Assembly: GCF_003634215.1 (NCBI RefSeq)
Contig: NZ_RBWX01000007.1
Span: forward strand, 174,001 to 238,000
Direction of reading: 5' to 3'
From: Sphingosinicella microcystinivorans
GTDB taxonomy: Bacteria; Pseudomonadota; Alphaproteobacteria; Sphingomonadales; Sphingomonadaceae
DNA length: 64,000 bases
Position 1 is the stretch's first letter. Each line of letters starts with the position of its first letter. The notes beneath the pieces are model-generated. The model did no database searches. It worked only from the letters and a program-made list of their open reading frames with translations, and was not told the DNA's origin. Below, piece after piece: positions 8,638 through 19,100 of this stretch. Both the position numbers and the translations under genes were made by a program.

Positions 8638-11076
8638 GTGACGTCTCGCATTACCGCCTTCATCGCGCTTCTGCTGATGCTGCCTGCAGCACCGGCATCG
8701 GCAGCCGTGTCGCTGATGCAGCGCGGCTGGCCGGTTACGGCGACCGCGATCATCGGCGCGGCGTGGCTGGCGTTTGCCGTGTGGGCGGTAATCCGCTCGG
8801 CGCGTGCGCGCGTGCAGGCGGAAACGGCGAAGGAATGGGGCCTCCGGCTGCGTGGCCTCCTTACCACCACGCCCGGCGCCTACCTCGTTGTCGGTGAAGA
8901 CGGGGCGGCCTCGTGTTCGGACACGCTCCGCTCGTGGCTGGGGCTCGATCGCAAGGTGTCGCGCTTCGACGATCTGCTCGGCGCGGGCGAAAGCGGCCTC
9001 TCCCCGGATGATTATTCGGCGCTCGGCGCGGCGATCCAGGCGCTCGCGATTTCCGGCGCGCCGTTTCGCATTTCCGTGGCCGGGGCCGGCGAACGGGTGT
9101 TGACCGCGGAGGGCAAAACCGCCCCGCCGCAACTCGCGGGCGATCGCGGCACGGTCGTGTGGTTTTCGGATTCGAGCGGCGCATACCGCCGGACAGAGGC
9201 GCTGGAGGCGGACCGCGACGCGCTCAGCGCCACGCTCGGCGCTTCGACGGCGGTGATCGATGCGGCGCCGATCCCGATCTGGCGACGCGGCGCCGACCAG
9301 CGCCTTGTTCAGGTGAACCGCGCCTATGCCCATGCGGTGGAAGCGGAAAGCCCCGCTGCTGCCGTGCGGCTCGGCGTCGAGCTCGTTTCCAACCCGCTGT
9401 CGGCGACGCCGCAATCGGCGGCTCGCCTGGCGCTTGCGACCGGTTCGCCGCAGGTGCGTGAGGAACCGGCGATCATCGGCGGCGAACGCCGCATGATGCG
9501 GATCATCGACAAGCCGCTCGAAAACGGGGAGGTGGCCGGCTACGCCATCGACATCAGCGAGCGTGACGAGGCGGTCGGCAAACTCGAACGCTTCGTTGCC
9601 GCGCAGACGGCGACATTCGACCGCCTTTCTGCCGGTGTCGCCCGGTTCGGCGCGGACCGCGCACTCGTGTTCTGGAACACGGCGTTTGCAGCGCTCTTCC
9701 GTCTCGATGCCACGTTCCTGGACGAAGGCCCCGAGTTCGACCGGCTGTTCGAGCGTATGCAGGAGCAGCACCGCCTGCCCGAGCAGCGCGATTTCCCGAG
9801 CTGGCGCCGCGCACGCCGCGCGTGGTTCACAAGCCAGATGGACAATGCCGAGGAGACGTGGGTTCTCCCCGACACGACCGTGCTGCGCGTGATCGCGCAG
9901 CCGAGCCCTGATGGCGGCCTGCTGCTGATCTTCGAGGACCGCTCCGAACAGCTTCGCCTTGCAAGCTCGCGCGACACGCTGCTGCGCGTGCAGGAAGCCA
10001 CGCTCAACAACCTTCACGAAGCCGTCGCCGTGTTCGCCGCCGATGGCCGCGTGCAGCTCTACAACAGCGTGTTCGCCGACCTGTTGAACATCGACGAAGC
10101 ACACCTCGCGACGAAGCCGCACGTTGACGAGCTCGCAGATCCCGGCGCTCCGCCGCGCGAGGAACACGCCTATCTCGGCCTGCTGCGCGACCTCATTCAG
10201 GCCTCCACCGTCGGGCGGCAGGCAAAGGCGGGCCGCGTCGACTTCACCGGCGCGCGCGTGCTCCAGTACGCGGCGGTGCCGCTGCCGGACGGCAATGCGC
10301 TCATTACCTTCCTCGACATCACCGATTCGACGCGCATCGAGAATGCGCTGCGTGAACGCAACGAGGCGCTGGAGGCTGCGGACCGGCAGAAATCGGCGTT
10401 CGTCGAAAACATGTCCTACGAGCTGCGCACGCCGCTGACCGCGATCAGCGGCTTTGCCGAGATGCTGGCGCAGGGCTATGTCGGTGCGCTCTCGCCCAAG
10501 CAGGAAGATTATATTCGTTCGATCCTCATTTCGTCGGATCGGCTGCAACTGCTCATCAACGATATTCTCGACCTCGCCGTGACCGAAGCGGGCGCGCTCG
10601 CGCTCGATATCCGCGCGGTGGCGGTGGGTGAGCTCGTCGAAAGCGTCGCGATGATGACGCGCGGGTTTGCGGAGGATCGGGGCCTCACGTTCGAGATCAA
10701 CGTGCCCGCCGATATCGGCGAGATGGATGGGGATCCGGTGCGCCTGAAGCAGGCGCTGTTCAACCTCGTCAACAACGCGATCCGCTTCACCCCCTCCGGT
10801 GGGCGCGTTGTCATCTTTGTCGAAAGCCTGCCGGGCAGCATCGTGATCCGTGTCAGCGACAACGGCATCGGCATTCCGGCCGAAGAGCAGGAACTGGTGT
10901 TCGATCGGTTCCGCAAGGGGTCCAACGCCACCGCAAGCCAGGGCGTCGGCCTCGGCCTTTCGCTGGTGCGCGACGTGATCGATCTGCACGGCGGCCGCGT
11001 GGTGCTCGACTCGCATCTTGGCGAGGGCACGACGGTCAGCCTCCACATTCCGCGTCGTCATGGAGACAAGGTGTGA
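8638..11076 (+). CDS. divL: DivL-like PAS-domain kinase with Tyr in place of the phospho-acceptor His
   Basis: An 812-residue membrane-anchored histidine-kinase homologue. An N-terminal hydrophobic hairpin (about 5-25 and 33-52) is followed by several PAS-like segments (about 70-540), then a DHp and an ATPase domain. The H-box reads ENMSYELRTPLT: the usual His is Tyr594. The N (NLVNNAIRF), G1 (DNGIGIP), F (FDRFRKG) and G2 (GVGLGLSLV) boxes are intact. This Tyr substitution, the PAS array and the ahcY-tsaE context match DivL, which in Caulobacter controls CckA and so CtrA in the cell cycle. It starts with GTG and overlaps tsaE by 4 nt. The orthology call rests on motif and context; a general PAS kinase is the alternative. 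Confidence 0.82.
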   Translation: MTSRITAFIALLLMLPAAPASAAVSLMQRGWPVTATAIIGAAWLAFAVWAVIRSARARVQAETAKEWGLRLRGLLTTTPGAYLVVGEDGAASCSDTLRSWLGLDRKVSRFDDLLGAGESGLSPDDYSALGAAIQALAISGAPFRISVAGAGERVLTAEGKTAPPQLAGDRGTVVWFSDSSGAYRRTEALEADRDALSATLGASTAVIDAAPIPIWRRGADQRLVQVNRAYAHAVEAESPAAAVRLGVELVSNPLSATPQSAARLALATGSPQVREEPAIIGGERRMMRIIDKPLENGEVAGYAIDISERDEAVGKLERFVAAQTATFDRLSAGVARFGADRALVFWNTAFAALFRLDATFLDEGPEFDRLFERMQEQHRLPEQRDFPSWRRARRAWFTSQMDNAEETWVLPDTTVLRVIAQPSPDGGLLLIFEDRSEQLRLASSRDTLLRVQEATLNNLHEAVAVFAADGRVQLYNSVFADLLNIDEAHLATKPHVDELADPGAPPREEHAYLGLLRDLIQASTVGRQAKAGRVDFTGARVLQYAAVPLPDGNALITFLDITDSTRIENALRERNEALEAADRQKSAFVENMSYELRTPLTAISGFAEMLAQGYVGALSPKQEDYIRSILISSDRLQLLINDILDLAVTEAGALALDIRAVAVGELVESVAMMTRGFAEDRGLTFEINVPADIGEMDGDPVRLKQALFNLVNNAIRFTPSGGRVVIFVESLPGSIVIRVSDNGIGIPAEEQELVFDRFRKGSNATASQGVGLGLSLVRDVIDLHGGRVVLDSHLGEGTTVSLHIPRRHGDKV

Positions 11077-11513
11077 CGGTGCTTGCCGACGAAGCGGCGA
11101 CGGACATGTTCGGACGGCGCCTTGCCGCGCGGCTTGCGCCGGGAGACGTCGTGCTGCTGTCGGGCGATCTCGGCGCGGGGAAAACGGCACTTGCGCGGGG
11201 TGTCCTCGCGGGGCTGGGGCATGGGGGCGAAGTGCCGAGCCCGACCTTCACGCTGGTGCAGAGCTACGATCCGCCGGGCGTGCGCCTGCCCGTGTGGCAT
11301 GTCGATCTTTATCGGCTTGAAGACCCGGATGAGGTCGAGGAGCTTGGACTCGACGAGATTCTGGCGGACGGCGTGCTCATCATCGAATGGCCGGAACGTG
11401 CGGGCGAACGCTGGCCCGAAGCACTGCATCTGGCGCTCACCGAAACGGGCGAAGGAAGCCGCCGCTTGACAGCGCGCGTGCCGCCCGCTTGGGAAGCGCG
11501 ATGGCCGATCTGA
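11073..11513 (+). CDS. tsaE: tRNA threonylcarbamoyladenosine biosynthesis ATPase TsaE
   Basis: A 146-residue TsaE (YjeE) P-loop ATPase. With TsaB and TsaD it makes the t6A37 modification of ANN-decoding tRNAs. The Walker A motif is LSGDLGAGKTALARG (Lys37), followed by SPTFTLVQSY and WHVDLYRL, both hallmarks of the family, and IIEWPERAG near the end. The start is GTG inside the divL stop (GTGA overlap), so the two are translationally coupled. TsaB and TsaD are not in the window. Confidence 0.96.
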   Translation: MTVLADEAATDMFGRRLAARLAPGDVVLLSGDLGAGKTALARGVLAGLGHGGEVPSPTFTLVQSYDPPGVRLPVWHVDLYRLEDPDEVEELGLDEILADGVLIIEWPERAGERWPEALHLALTETGEGSRRLTARVPPAWEARWPI

Positions 11514-12517
11514 ACCTGCCCGAAGGGGCGAGCGCTTTCCTGAAGGCAAACGGATGGGGCGGTGCGGAAATCGCGCCGCTTGCCGGAGACGCGTCCTTCC
11601 GCCGTTACTTCCGTGTGCGCGATGGCGCCCGCCGCGCCGTATTGATGGATGCGCCGCCGCCCAACGAAAACTGCGCGGCATTTGTCGCGATCGACACATA
11701 TCTCGCGGCGCGGGGCGTCAGCGTGCCGCAAGTGTTTGCATCCGCGCCGGATGAAGGCCTCGCGCTTCTGGAGGACCTTGGCGATTCCATGTTCGTGCGC
11801 GCCATCGAAAGCGGCGCCGACGAAGCGGAACTTTACCGCGCGGCAACCGACGTGCTCGCGCATCTTCATGCCGAGCCGATGGTACAAAGCATAGGCAGCC
11901 ACGCGGTCGGCCCCTATCCCGAAGAGCGCATGGCGCGCGAGGTGGGGCTTGTGCTCGATTGGCACTGGCCGGAGCTTATGGGCGGCGCGGCGGACGATGC
12001 GCTGCGTGCGGCCTATGCGGCGGCGTGGGCGGAGGTGTGGCCGCTGGCGCGGGCGCACGACGACCGCCTTGTCCAGCTTGATTACCATTCGCCGAACCTG
12101 ATGTGGCTGCCGGATCGCGACGGTCTCGCCCGGGTCGGCGTGCTTGATTTTCAGGACGCGATGCACGGGCCTGCCGCCTATGATCTCGTTTCGCTGATCC
12201 AGGATCCGCGCCGCGACGTGCCGCCCGCACTAGAACCCGAACTCGTTGCGCGCTATCTCGCCGCGCGGTCGGAATTCGATCCGCGTGCCTTCGCGGCGAG
12301 CTATGCGGTGCTTGGTGCGCAGCGTGCCGCGCGTATTCTCGGCGTGTTCGTGCGGCTGTGGCGGCGCGACGGGAAGTCCGGCTATCTGAAGCATATTCCG
12401 CGCGTGTGGTCGCTGCTTGATCGCAACCTCGCGCACGCGGCGCTCGCGCCTGTTGCGCGCTGGTTCGACGCGAATCTGCCGCTTTCGGCGCGTCGCGATT
12501 TCACGGGGGCAGCATGA
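11501..12517 (+). CDS. amgK: N-acetylmuramate/N-acetylglucosamine anomeric kinase (AmgK), aminoglycoside-phosphotransferase fold
   Basis: A 338-residue aminoglycoside-phosphotransferase-fold kinase. AGDASFRRYFRV is the nucleotide-binding start, LVQLDYHSPNLMWL the Brenner-like catalytic loop (Asp and Asn), and VGVLDFQDAMHGPAAYDL the metal-binding motif. AmgK phosphorylates MurNAc at C1 in the cell-wall recycling shunt of pseudomonads and many alphaproteobacteria, a route that affects fosfomycin sensitivity. The call depends on the gene after it, a MurU-type nucleotidyltransferase joined by a 4-nt overlap. The ATG at 11501 overlaps the tsaE end by 13 nt; the frame opens earlier but the upstream part is tsaE sequence in another frame. 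If not AmgK, it is a generic phosphotransferase. Confidence 0.82.
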   Translation: MADLNLPEGASAFLKANGWGGAEIAPLAGDASFRRYFRVRDGARRAVLMDAPPPNENCAAFVAIDTYLAARGVSVPQVFASAPDEGLALLEDLGDSMFVRAIESGADEAELYRAATDVLAHLHAEPMVQSIGSHAVGPYPEERMAREVGLVLDWHWPELMGGAADDALRAAYAAAWAEVWPLARAHDDRLVQLDYHSPNLMWLPDRDGLARVGVLDFQDAMHGPAAYDLVSLIQDPRRDVPPALEPELVARYLAARSEFDPRAFAASYAVLGAQRAARILGVFVRLWRRDGKSGYLKHIPRVWSLLDRNLAHAALAPVARWFDANLPLSARRDFTGAA

Positions 12518-13275
12518 AAACGCATCGCGCGCCGCTGTCGCTTCGGCCCAATCCTGAAGGCCCGCTGCCCACCGCCGCGATGGTGCTCGCCGCCGGGCTC
12601 GGGAAGCGGATGCGGCCGCTCACCGCGACGCGTCCCAAGCCGCTCGTCCGCGTACATGGCAAGACGCTCCTCGACCACGCGCTTGATAATCTTCGCGGTT
12701 CGGATGTGCGACGGGTCGTCGTCAACGTGCATTACCTCGCCGGACAGGTGGAGGCGCACCTCGCGCGCAGCGCGGCCGATCTCGACATCGCCGTTTCCGA
12801 CGAAAGTGAGGCGCTGCTGGAAACCGGCGGCGGTGTGGCGAAGGCGCTGCCGCTGATTGGCGCCGACCCGTTCTTCGTCGTGAACAGCGACAACATGTGG
12901 GTGGACGGGCCGATCGATACGCTGCGGCAGATGGCGCGGCGGTGGGATCCGGAGATTATGGATGCTCTGCTGCTCGTCGTGCCGCTTGCCCGCGCGCATG
13001 GCTATGAGGGGCGGGGCGATTTCCACATGACGCCGGAAGGTCTGCTTGCGCGCAGACGCGGCGCGCGCGTGGCGCCGTTCGTGTTCTCCGGCGTGCAGCT
13101 TCTCAAAGCCTCGCTGTTCGACGATGTGCCGACAGGGGCATTCTCGCTCAATCTCATTTACGATCGACTGATCGAAAGCGGGCGTCTCTACGGCATCGCG
13201 CACACCGGGCAGTGGTTCCACGTCGGCACGCCCGAGGCCGTGAAGGAGACGGAGGCGCTGCTCGGCAATGGCTGA
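12514..13275 (+). CDS. murU: N-acetylmuramate alpha-1-phosphate uridylyltransferase (MurU)
   Basis: A 253-residue nucleotidyltransferase with the signature AAMVLAAGLGKRMRPLTATRPKPLV (abridged here from about residues 14-38): a GxGxRM loop and the PKPL sugar-nucleotide motif. NSDNMW carries the metal-binding Asp. MurU couples MurNAc-1-P to UTP, giving UDP-MurNAc and bypassing de novo synthesis. It overlaps amgK by 4 nt (ATGA) and addB by 8 nt. Its pairing with AmgK is the reason for preferring MurU over a glucose-1-phosphate nucleotidyltransferase. Confidence 0.84.
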   Translation: MKTHRAPLSLRPNPEGPLPTAAMVLAAGLGKRMRPLTATRPKPLVRVHGKTLLDHALDNLRGSDVRRVVVNVHYLAGQVEAHLARSAADLDIAVSDESEALLETGGGVAKALPLIGADPFFVVNSDNMWVDGPIDTLRQMARRWDPEIMDALLLVVPLARAHGYEGRGDFHMTPEGLLARRRGARVAPFVFSGVQLLKASLFDDVPTGAFSLNLIYDRLIESGRLYGIAHTGQWFHVGTPEAVKETEALLGNG

Positions 13276-16165
13276 GCGGACATCCGTTTTCACAATTCCG
13301 GCGCACCGTGCCTTCGCCGACGCGCTCGCCGCCGGGATGCTGAGCCGTATCGGGCGTGCCGAACTGCCCCGGGCGCTGTTGCTGCTTCCCAATCGCCGCG
13401 CTGTTCGCGCCGTGACGGAGGCGTTTGTGCGCGCTTCGGGTGGCGCGCTGTTGCTGCCCCGGATGCTGCCGATCGGCGACGTCGGCGAGAACGAGGCGCT
13501 TGGCCTTTTCGACGAAGCGATGACGCTGGAGGCAGACGTGCAGCCGGCGATTGCCGCGTTCGAGCGGCGAATGCTGCTGATGCCGCTTGTCCGCCGCTGG
13601 CAGCAACTGAATGGCCGCGCCCGCAGCAGTGTCGAGACGCTGCGGCTCGCCGATGCGCTGGCGCACACGCTCGATCAGCTTCAGCTCGAAGGCATCGAAC
13701 CCGCGCGTCTTCACGAAACGATGGCGGAGCTTGGCGCGCACTGGGAAGCGACATTGAAGTTCGTGGAGGTCGTGGTGGCTGGGTGGCCGCCGCAGCTTGC
13801 CGCGCGCGGGCTTATGGACCGCGTGGCCCGGCGGCAGGCACTTCTGGCCGCGATCGCTGATCGCTGGCGGGCCCATCCTCCCACGCGGCCGATCGTGGCG
13901 GCGGGTATGGCAAGCGCCGACCCGGCGGTTGCGGCGGTGCTCGCGGTGGTTGCCGGTCTGCCGCGGGGAGCGGTGGTGCTGCCCGGTCTCGATCTCGATA
14001 CCAGGGATTGGGACGCGATCCGCGCGTTTCCGGCGCATCCCCAGTGCGGCCTCTGGCACCTTCTGGACCGGATGAGCGTCGCGCGCGACGAGGTGCGCGT
14101 TTGGGAGGGCACCAGCGAGCGCGATGGGTCCGAAGAGCGTGCGGAGGCGATCGGCGCGGCGCTCTCGCTCGCGGGAAGCACGGCGCACTGGCCGCCCGCG
14201 GGCCCGCTCCCCGGGCTTCGTTTCGCGGAGGCGGCGAACCCGGCCGAGGAGGCTGGCGTCATCGCGCTCGCCATGCGCCGCCAACTGGACACGCCGGGGG
14301 CGACTGCCGCGCTTGTTACGCCGGATCGCGGCCTTGCCCGCCGCGTCGCCGCGCAGCTTCGGCGCTGGGAGGTCGAGGTCGATGATTCGGCGGGCACCCC
14401 GCTTGCGCGCGCGCCTTCGGGCACGCTGCTGCTTGCGGCGCTGGAGGCTGGTGCGCAGCGTTTCGCGCCGGGCGCGCTGCTCGCGCTCCTGAAGCATCCG
14501 CTGACCGGGCCGGGTGAGGGCAGGGCACGCCTGAACTGGCTCGACGAGGTGCGCCGCCTCGATCTCGTGCTGCGCGGCGTGCGGCCCGCGGCGGGGCTGA
14601 AAGGCATTGCCGCGCGCGTCACATCTCCACCGCAGGGTGCGCTTCCCGAGGGCGAGCGCACACAGCTTGCCGCTTGGTGGAAGGCGCTTCGCCCTCGGCT
14701 CGATGCGCTGGAAACGCTGATGGCGAAACCGCAGGCGCTTTCGGCGTTCGCGGAGGGGCTTCGTGTCTTCGCCGAAGACATCTCCGAAGGTCGCGTCTGG
14801 GAAGGCGCCGCTGGGCGCGCGGCGTCTGAAACGATCGCGGAGATCGTGCAGCACGGCGAGATCGGCTTGCCCATTCCGCCGATGGATCTCCCCGCGCTGC
14901 TGGGCGCGATGCTGGAGGACGTCGCGGTGCGCCCGCCGTTCGGCAAGCATCCGCGCCTCGCCATCTACGGTCTTCTCGAAGCACGATTGCAGCGCACGGA
15001 TCTGATGATCCTCGGCGGGCTGAACGAAGGTGCCTGGCCGGGCGGCGACCCGTTCGATCCATGGATTCCGCCCGCGATCCGCCGCCGACTCGGCCTGCCC
15101 GAGACCGAGCGCGCGATCGGCCTTGCCGCGCACGATTTCGTGCTCGCCGCTGCTGCGCCCGAAGTGCTGCTCACACGCGCGCGGCGCGATGCCTCCGCGC
15201 CCACGGTTGCGTCGCGCTTCTGGCTGCGGCTGCTTGCCTTTGCGGCAGAACATGCCGCTTGGGATACCGAACTCCCCGCGCTTGCTGCCGCCCTCGACGC
15301 GCGGGAAACCGTGCCGCCCGCCGAGAGGCCGCGTCCCTCTCCACCGGTTGCCGACAGGCCGACGCAGATCAGCGTGACGCAGGTCGATCGCCTGCTGATC
15401 GATCCCTACAGCTTCTACGCCGAAAAGATGCTGCGCCTGCGACCGCTCGATCCGCTCGACGCCGATCTCTCGGCGGCTGAGCGCGGCACCATTGTCCATG
15501 CTGTTATCGAGGCATTGATCGAGGCGGGTACGCTCAACAATCCCGCCGCGCGCGAAGCAGCCATCGACATCGCTCTTGCCGAGCACGCCGACCAACCGCT
15601 GGTCGCGGCGTTGTGGAAGCCGCGCATCGTGCGGATGCTCGATTGGGTTTCGGAACTGATGGCCGCACGGGCGGATGCGGGTTGGGGCGAGGTCCGCTCC
15701 GAAGTCGAGGGGCACTTCGAGGTTTCCGGCGTCAAGCTCAAGGGCAAGGCGGACATCGTTCAGGCAGGGCCGCAGGGCTTGCTGATCGCCGACTTCAAGA
15801 CCGGCGCCGTGCCCCGGCAGGCGCGGCTTTCGGATGGGCTGGCCTCTCAGCTTGGCCTCCTTGCGTGGCTTGCCGAGGAAGGCGCGCTCGATGGCCCGGC
15901 GTCGCGCGTCGTCGAGGTCGCCTACTGGAAACTGTCGGGTGGCAAGGAGGCGGGCAAGGAAACGACGAGCGCGCGCCACTACAAGGGCGCATGGGCTGAT
16001 CTCCCCGCGTTCATCGAGACCTGCCGCAAGGCGTTCCAGGAGGCGGTCGCCGAATATCTCGCGGGCAGTCGGCCCTTCGAGGCGAAGGTGAAGCCGGAAT
16101 ACGCCGTCCACTTGCAGGACTACGACCACCTCGCGCGGCTTGCCGAATGGTGGGGTCGCAAATGA
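13268..16165 (+). CDS. addB: double-strand break repair protein AddB
   Basis: A 965-residue alphaproteobacterial-type AddB, the partner of AddA in the RecBCD-like helicase-nuclease that resects DNA ends for RecA. The N-terminal two-thirds is the degenerate helicase-like part; I see no Walker A GKT near the start, so it probably does not hydrolyse ATP. The C-terminal PD-(D/E)XK nuclease is visible as EGHFEVSGVKLKGKADIV followed by LIADFKTG (Asp842, Lys844). I see no C-terminal Cys cluster like the one that binds an iron-sulfur centre in Bacillus AddB. It overlaps murU by 8 nt and addA by 4 nt. Confidence 0.95.
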   Translation: MAERTSVFTIPAHRAFADALAAGMLSRIGRAELPRALLLLPNRRAVRAVTEAFVRASGGALLLPRMLPIGDVGENEALGLFDEAMTLEADVQPAIAAFERRMLLMPLVRRWQQLNGRARSSVETLRLADALAHTLDQLQLEGIEPARLHETMAELGAHWEATLKFVEVVVAGWPPQLAARGLMDRVARRQALLAAIADRWRAHPPTRPIVAAGMASADPAVAAVLAVVAGLPRGAVVLPGLDLDTRDWDAIRAFPAHPQCGLWHLLDRMSVARDEVRVWEGTSERDGSEERAEAIGAALSLAGSTAHWPPAGPLPGLRFAEAANPAEEAGVIALAMRRQLDTPGATAALVTPDRGLARRVAAQLRRWEVEVDDSAGTPLARAPSGTLLLAALEAGAQRFAPGALLALLKHPLTGPGEGRARLNWLDEVRRLDLVLRGVRPAAGLKGIAARVTSPPQGALPEGERTQLAAWWKALRPRLDALETLMAKPQALSAFAEGLRVFAEDISEGRVWEGAAGRAASETIAEIVQHGEIGLPIPPMDLPALLGAMLEDVAVRPPFGKHPRLAIYGLLEARLQRTDLMILGGLNEGAWPGGDPFDPWIPPAIRRRLGLPETERAIGLAAHDFVLAAAAPEVLLTRARRDASAPTVASRFWLRLLAFAAEHAAWDTELPALAAALDARETVPPAERPRPSPPVADRPTQISVTQVDRLLIDPYSFYAEKMLRLRPLDPLDADLSAAERGTIVHAVIEALIEAGTLNNPAAREAAIDIALAEHADQPLVAALWKPRIVRMLDWVSELMAARADAGWGEVRSEVEGHFEVSGVKLKGKADIVQAGPQGLLIADFKTGAVPRQARLSDGLASQLGLLAWLAEEGALDGPASRVVEVAYWKLSGGKEAGKETTSARHYKGAWADLPAFIETCRKAFQEAVAEYLAGSRPFEAKVKPEYAVHLQDYDHLARLAEWWGRK

Positions 16166-19100
16166 GCATCCGGCCCCTTCTTCCCGAACAGAAACGCGCT
16201 GCCGACCCTGAACTCAGCGCATGGGTTTCGGCCTCTGCGGGCACGGGGAAAACGCAGGTCTTGACCGCGCGCGTGCTGCGGCTGCTGCTTGCGGGCGCGC
16301 GGCCAGACGGGCTGCTCGCGCTCACCTTCACCAAGGCGGCGGCGGCGGAGATGCAGACGCGCATCTTCGAAACCCTGTCGCGCTGGGTGCGTGCGGACGA
16401 GGGGGCGCTTACCGCCGAGCTCGTCGCGATCGGTGCGCCGTCCGACGAGGACACACGTCGCCGCGCACGCGCGCTGTTCGCGGAGGCACTGGAGACGCGC
16501 GGGGGCCTGAAGGTGCAGACGCTGCACAGCTTCGCGAGCGCGCTGCTCGCCGCCTTCCCGCTCGAAGCCGGGATCGCGCCCGGCTACGAAACGCTGGACG
16601 ACCGGAGTGCGCTGCGCATCCATTCCGAAACGCTTGCCGAACGGATCGGCAGCGGCGACGCATCGCTGCTCGCCGACCTTGCCGATCTCTCCGTGCAAGG
16701 CGGTGAAGCGCGCGTGCAGGAGGTGATCGCGAAGCTGCTCGCTGGGCGCGCGGTGTTCGAAAACGTCTACGGCAAGGCGGTCGACTGGCGCGGCCTCGTG
16801 CGGCGCGGGCTTGGCCTTCCGGTCAGCGGCAGCCGAGATGAAGTGCTTTCCGACGCGCTCGCCGACGATGCCTTCGATTGGGAAACCGTGCGCGAATATA
16901 CGGCGGCGATGGTGGCATGGGGCACGAAGACGGGTCTCGAGGCGGCCGATACGCTGGGACGTGTGCTCGGCGCGGCGCCTGAAGTGCGCCACGACTTTCT
17001 GGACGATCTCGTCGGGATCGCGTTCACCGCGGCGGGCGAGTTCAAGAAACCGCCCAGGAAGAACGATCCGTATTTCGACACGCTCCACGCGCGCTTCTGC
17101 ATGGTCATCGGCGCGGTGCGAGACCTTGCCGCCGGGCTCGACCTTGCCGAAACGGCGGCGCTTCACCTGCGTGTCGGCCACGCGTTTGCGGCGGCATACG
17201 AGACGCGCAAGGAAGCGGCGGGAGCGCTCGATTATGCCGACCTCATCGTCAAGGCCGCGCGGCTGCTCTCCACGCTCGCCGCGCCGTTCGTGCTCTTCAA
17301 GCTCGACCAGCGCATCGATCACATCCTCGTCGACGAGGGGCAGGATACGAACGCCGCGCAGTGGGCGATCGTGGAGGCGATCGCCGACGAGTTCTTCGCA
17401 GGAACGGGCACGCGCGACGAGGCGGAGACGGGCGCGCGCACGCAGTTCGCGGTGGGCGACTACAAGCAGGCGATCTTCGGTTTCCAGGGCACCGACCCGC
17501 GCGCGTTCGAAGCGGCGCGGGTTGCCGCCGAACGCCGGGCGCTCGGTGCGGAGAAGCCCTTCGAGACGATCGACCTCGCGCTCAGCTTCCGCTCCGTGCC
17601 GGCCGTGCTCGATGTCGTCGATACGGTGGTGGAAGCCGTCGGTGCCGCAGCATTCGGCATCGAAGGCGATATTCCGCGCCACGCTGCGCATCGTGCCGGT
17701 GCAGCCGGCGAAGTCGTGCTCTGGGCGCCCGTCACGGGCGAGCCGGATGATGACGACGAGGTGGAAGACGCCGTCCCCGAGGATGCCGAGCGCACCCTCG
17801 CGGCCAATATCGCGCGGCAGGTTGCGGGCTGGCTGGAACGCGGCGAATTGCTCGCCTCCAAGGGCAGGCCGATCGCGGCGGGAGACATCATGCTGCTGGT
17901 GCGCTCGCGCGGCAGCCTTGTTCCCGCGCTTGTCTCTGCGCTGATGGCGGCGCGCGTGCCGGTGGCGGGTGCGGACCGGCTGCGCCTCACGCAGCCGCTC
18001 GCGGTGCAGGATTTGCTCGCGCTCGTCCGTTTCGCGCTCCAGCCGGGCGACGATCTCTCGCTCGCCGCGCTGCTCGTGTCGCCGTTCCTCGGTTGGTCTC
18101 AGGATGACCTGTATGACCTCGCGTTCAAGCGTCGCGGCACGCTCTGGCGCACGCTCCGGGACCGCAGCGACGACAAGGCCCGCGCCGCCGAGGATTGGCT
18201 CGGCAAGGTGCTCGCCCGCGCCGACTACATGGCGCCGTACGAGTTCCTTGAATACGTGCTTTCGGGCGAACCCCAGGGCCGCCTTCGCCTGATCGCGCGG
18301 CTCGGCGAGGAAGCGCGCGACCCGATCGAGGAACTGCTCAATCAGGCGCTTGCATACGAGGGCGCGAACACACCCTCGCTACAAGGCTTCCTGTCGTGGA
18401 TCGAGGCGGACGACGTTGAGGTGAAGCGCGATGCCGAGGCCGCGCACGACGCTGTCCGCATCATGACGGTGCACGGTTCGAAGGGGTTGCAGGCCCCCAT
18501 CGTCATCATGGCCGATGCAGCGTCCGCCGTGCCCAAGGGCGCAAAGCCGCCGCTGCCGCTTGAGCTGCCGGGCCTTGGACCCGCCCCGCTGTTCTTCGGC
18601 TCGTCGAAGACGCTCGTCGGCCCCGCGCGCGAGGCTTATGAGGCCGCGACCCGGGCGGAGGGCGAGGAGCATATGCGCCTGCTCTATGTCGCGCTGACCC
18701 GCGCCGAGGATCGCCTCTATGTCGGCGGCGCGCTCGGCAAGCGTCCATCGAAGGCGAAAAGCTGGCACGGTCACGTCACTGATGCGCTCGCCGCGCTCGG
18801 CGCGCAAAGCGTTGCCGATTCCGTCTGGGGCGACGTGCTGCGCCATGCGAGCGGCACGCCTGCACCGGTCGCAGCGCCGACGAAACCTGTGCGGCGCACC
18901 ACGCCAGCCATTCCCGCGTGGGCGCTCGCAATGCCGCCGGAGGAGGAGCGCCCGCCGCGCCCGCTCGCGCCGTCCGCGCCGCAGGATGATGATCCAGCCG
19001 AGCCGCCGCCCGGCCCGGCGCTGCGTGCTGCCGCGCGGCGCGGGCAGGTGCTGCACCAGCTGTTCGAACGGATCGGCGGTGTTGCTCCTGAAAACCGCGC

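Noticed and set aside
7105-11190. A 1361-codon open frame on the minus strand opposite ahcY and divL
   Set aside because: It is a mirror of two strongly conserved plus-strand genes in high-GC DNA; its composition is Arg/Ala/His-rich with no recognisable domain.
13154-16129. A 991-codon minus-strand open frame opposite addB
   Set aside because: Shadow of addB; no domain signature.
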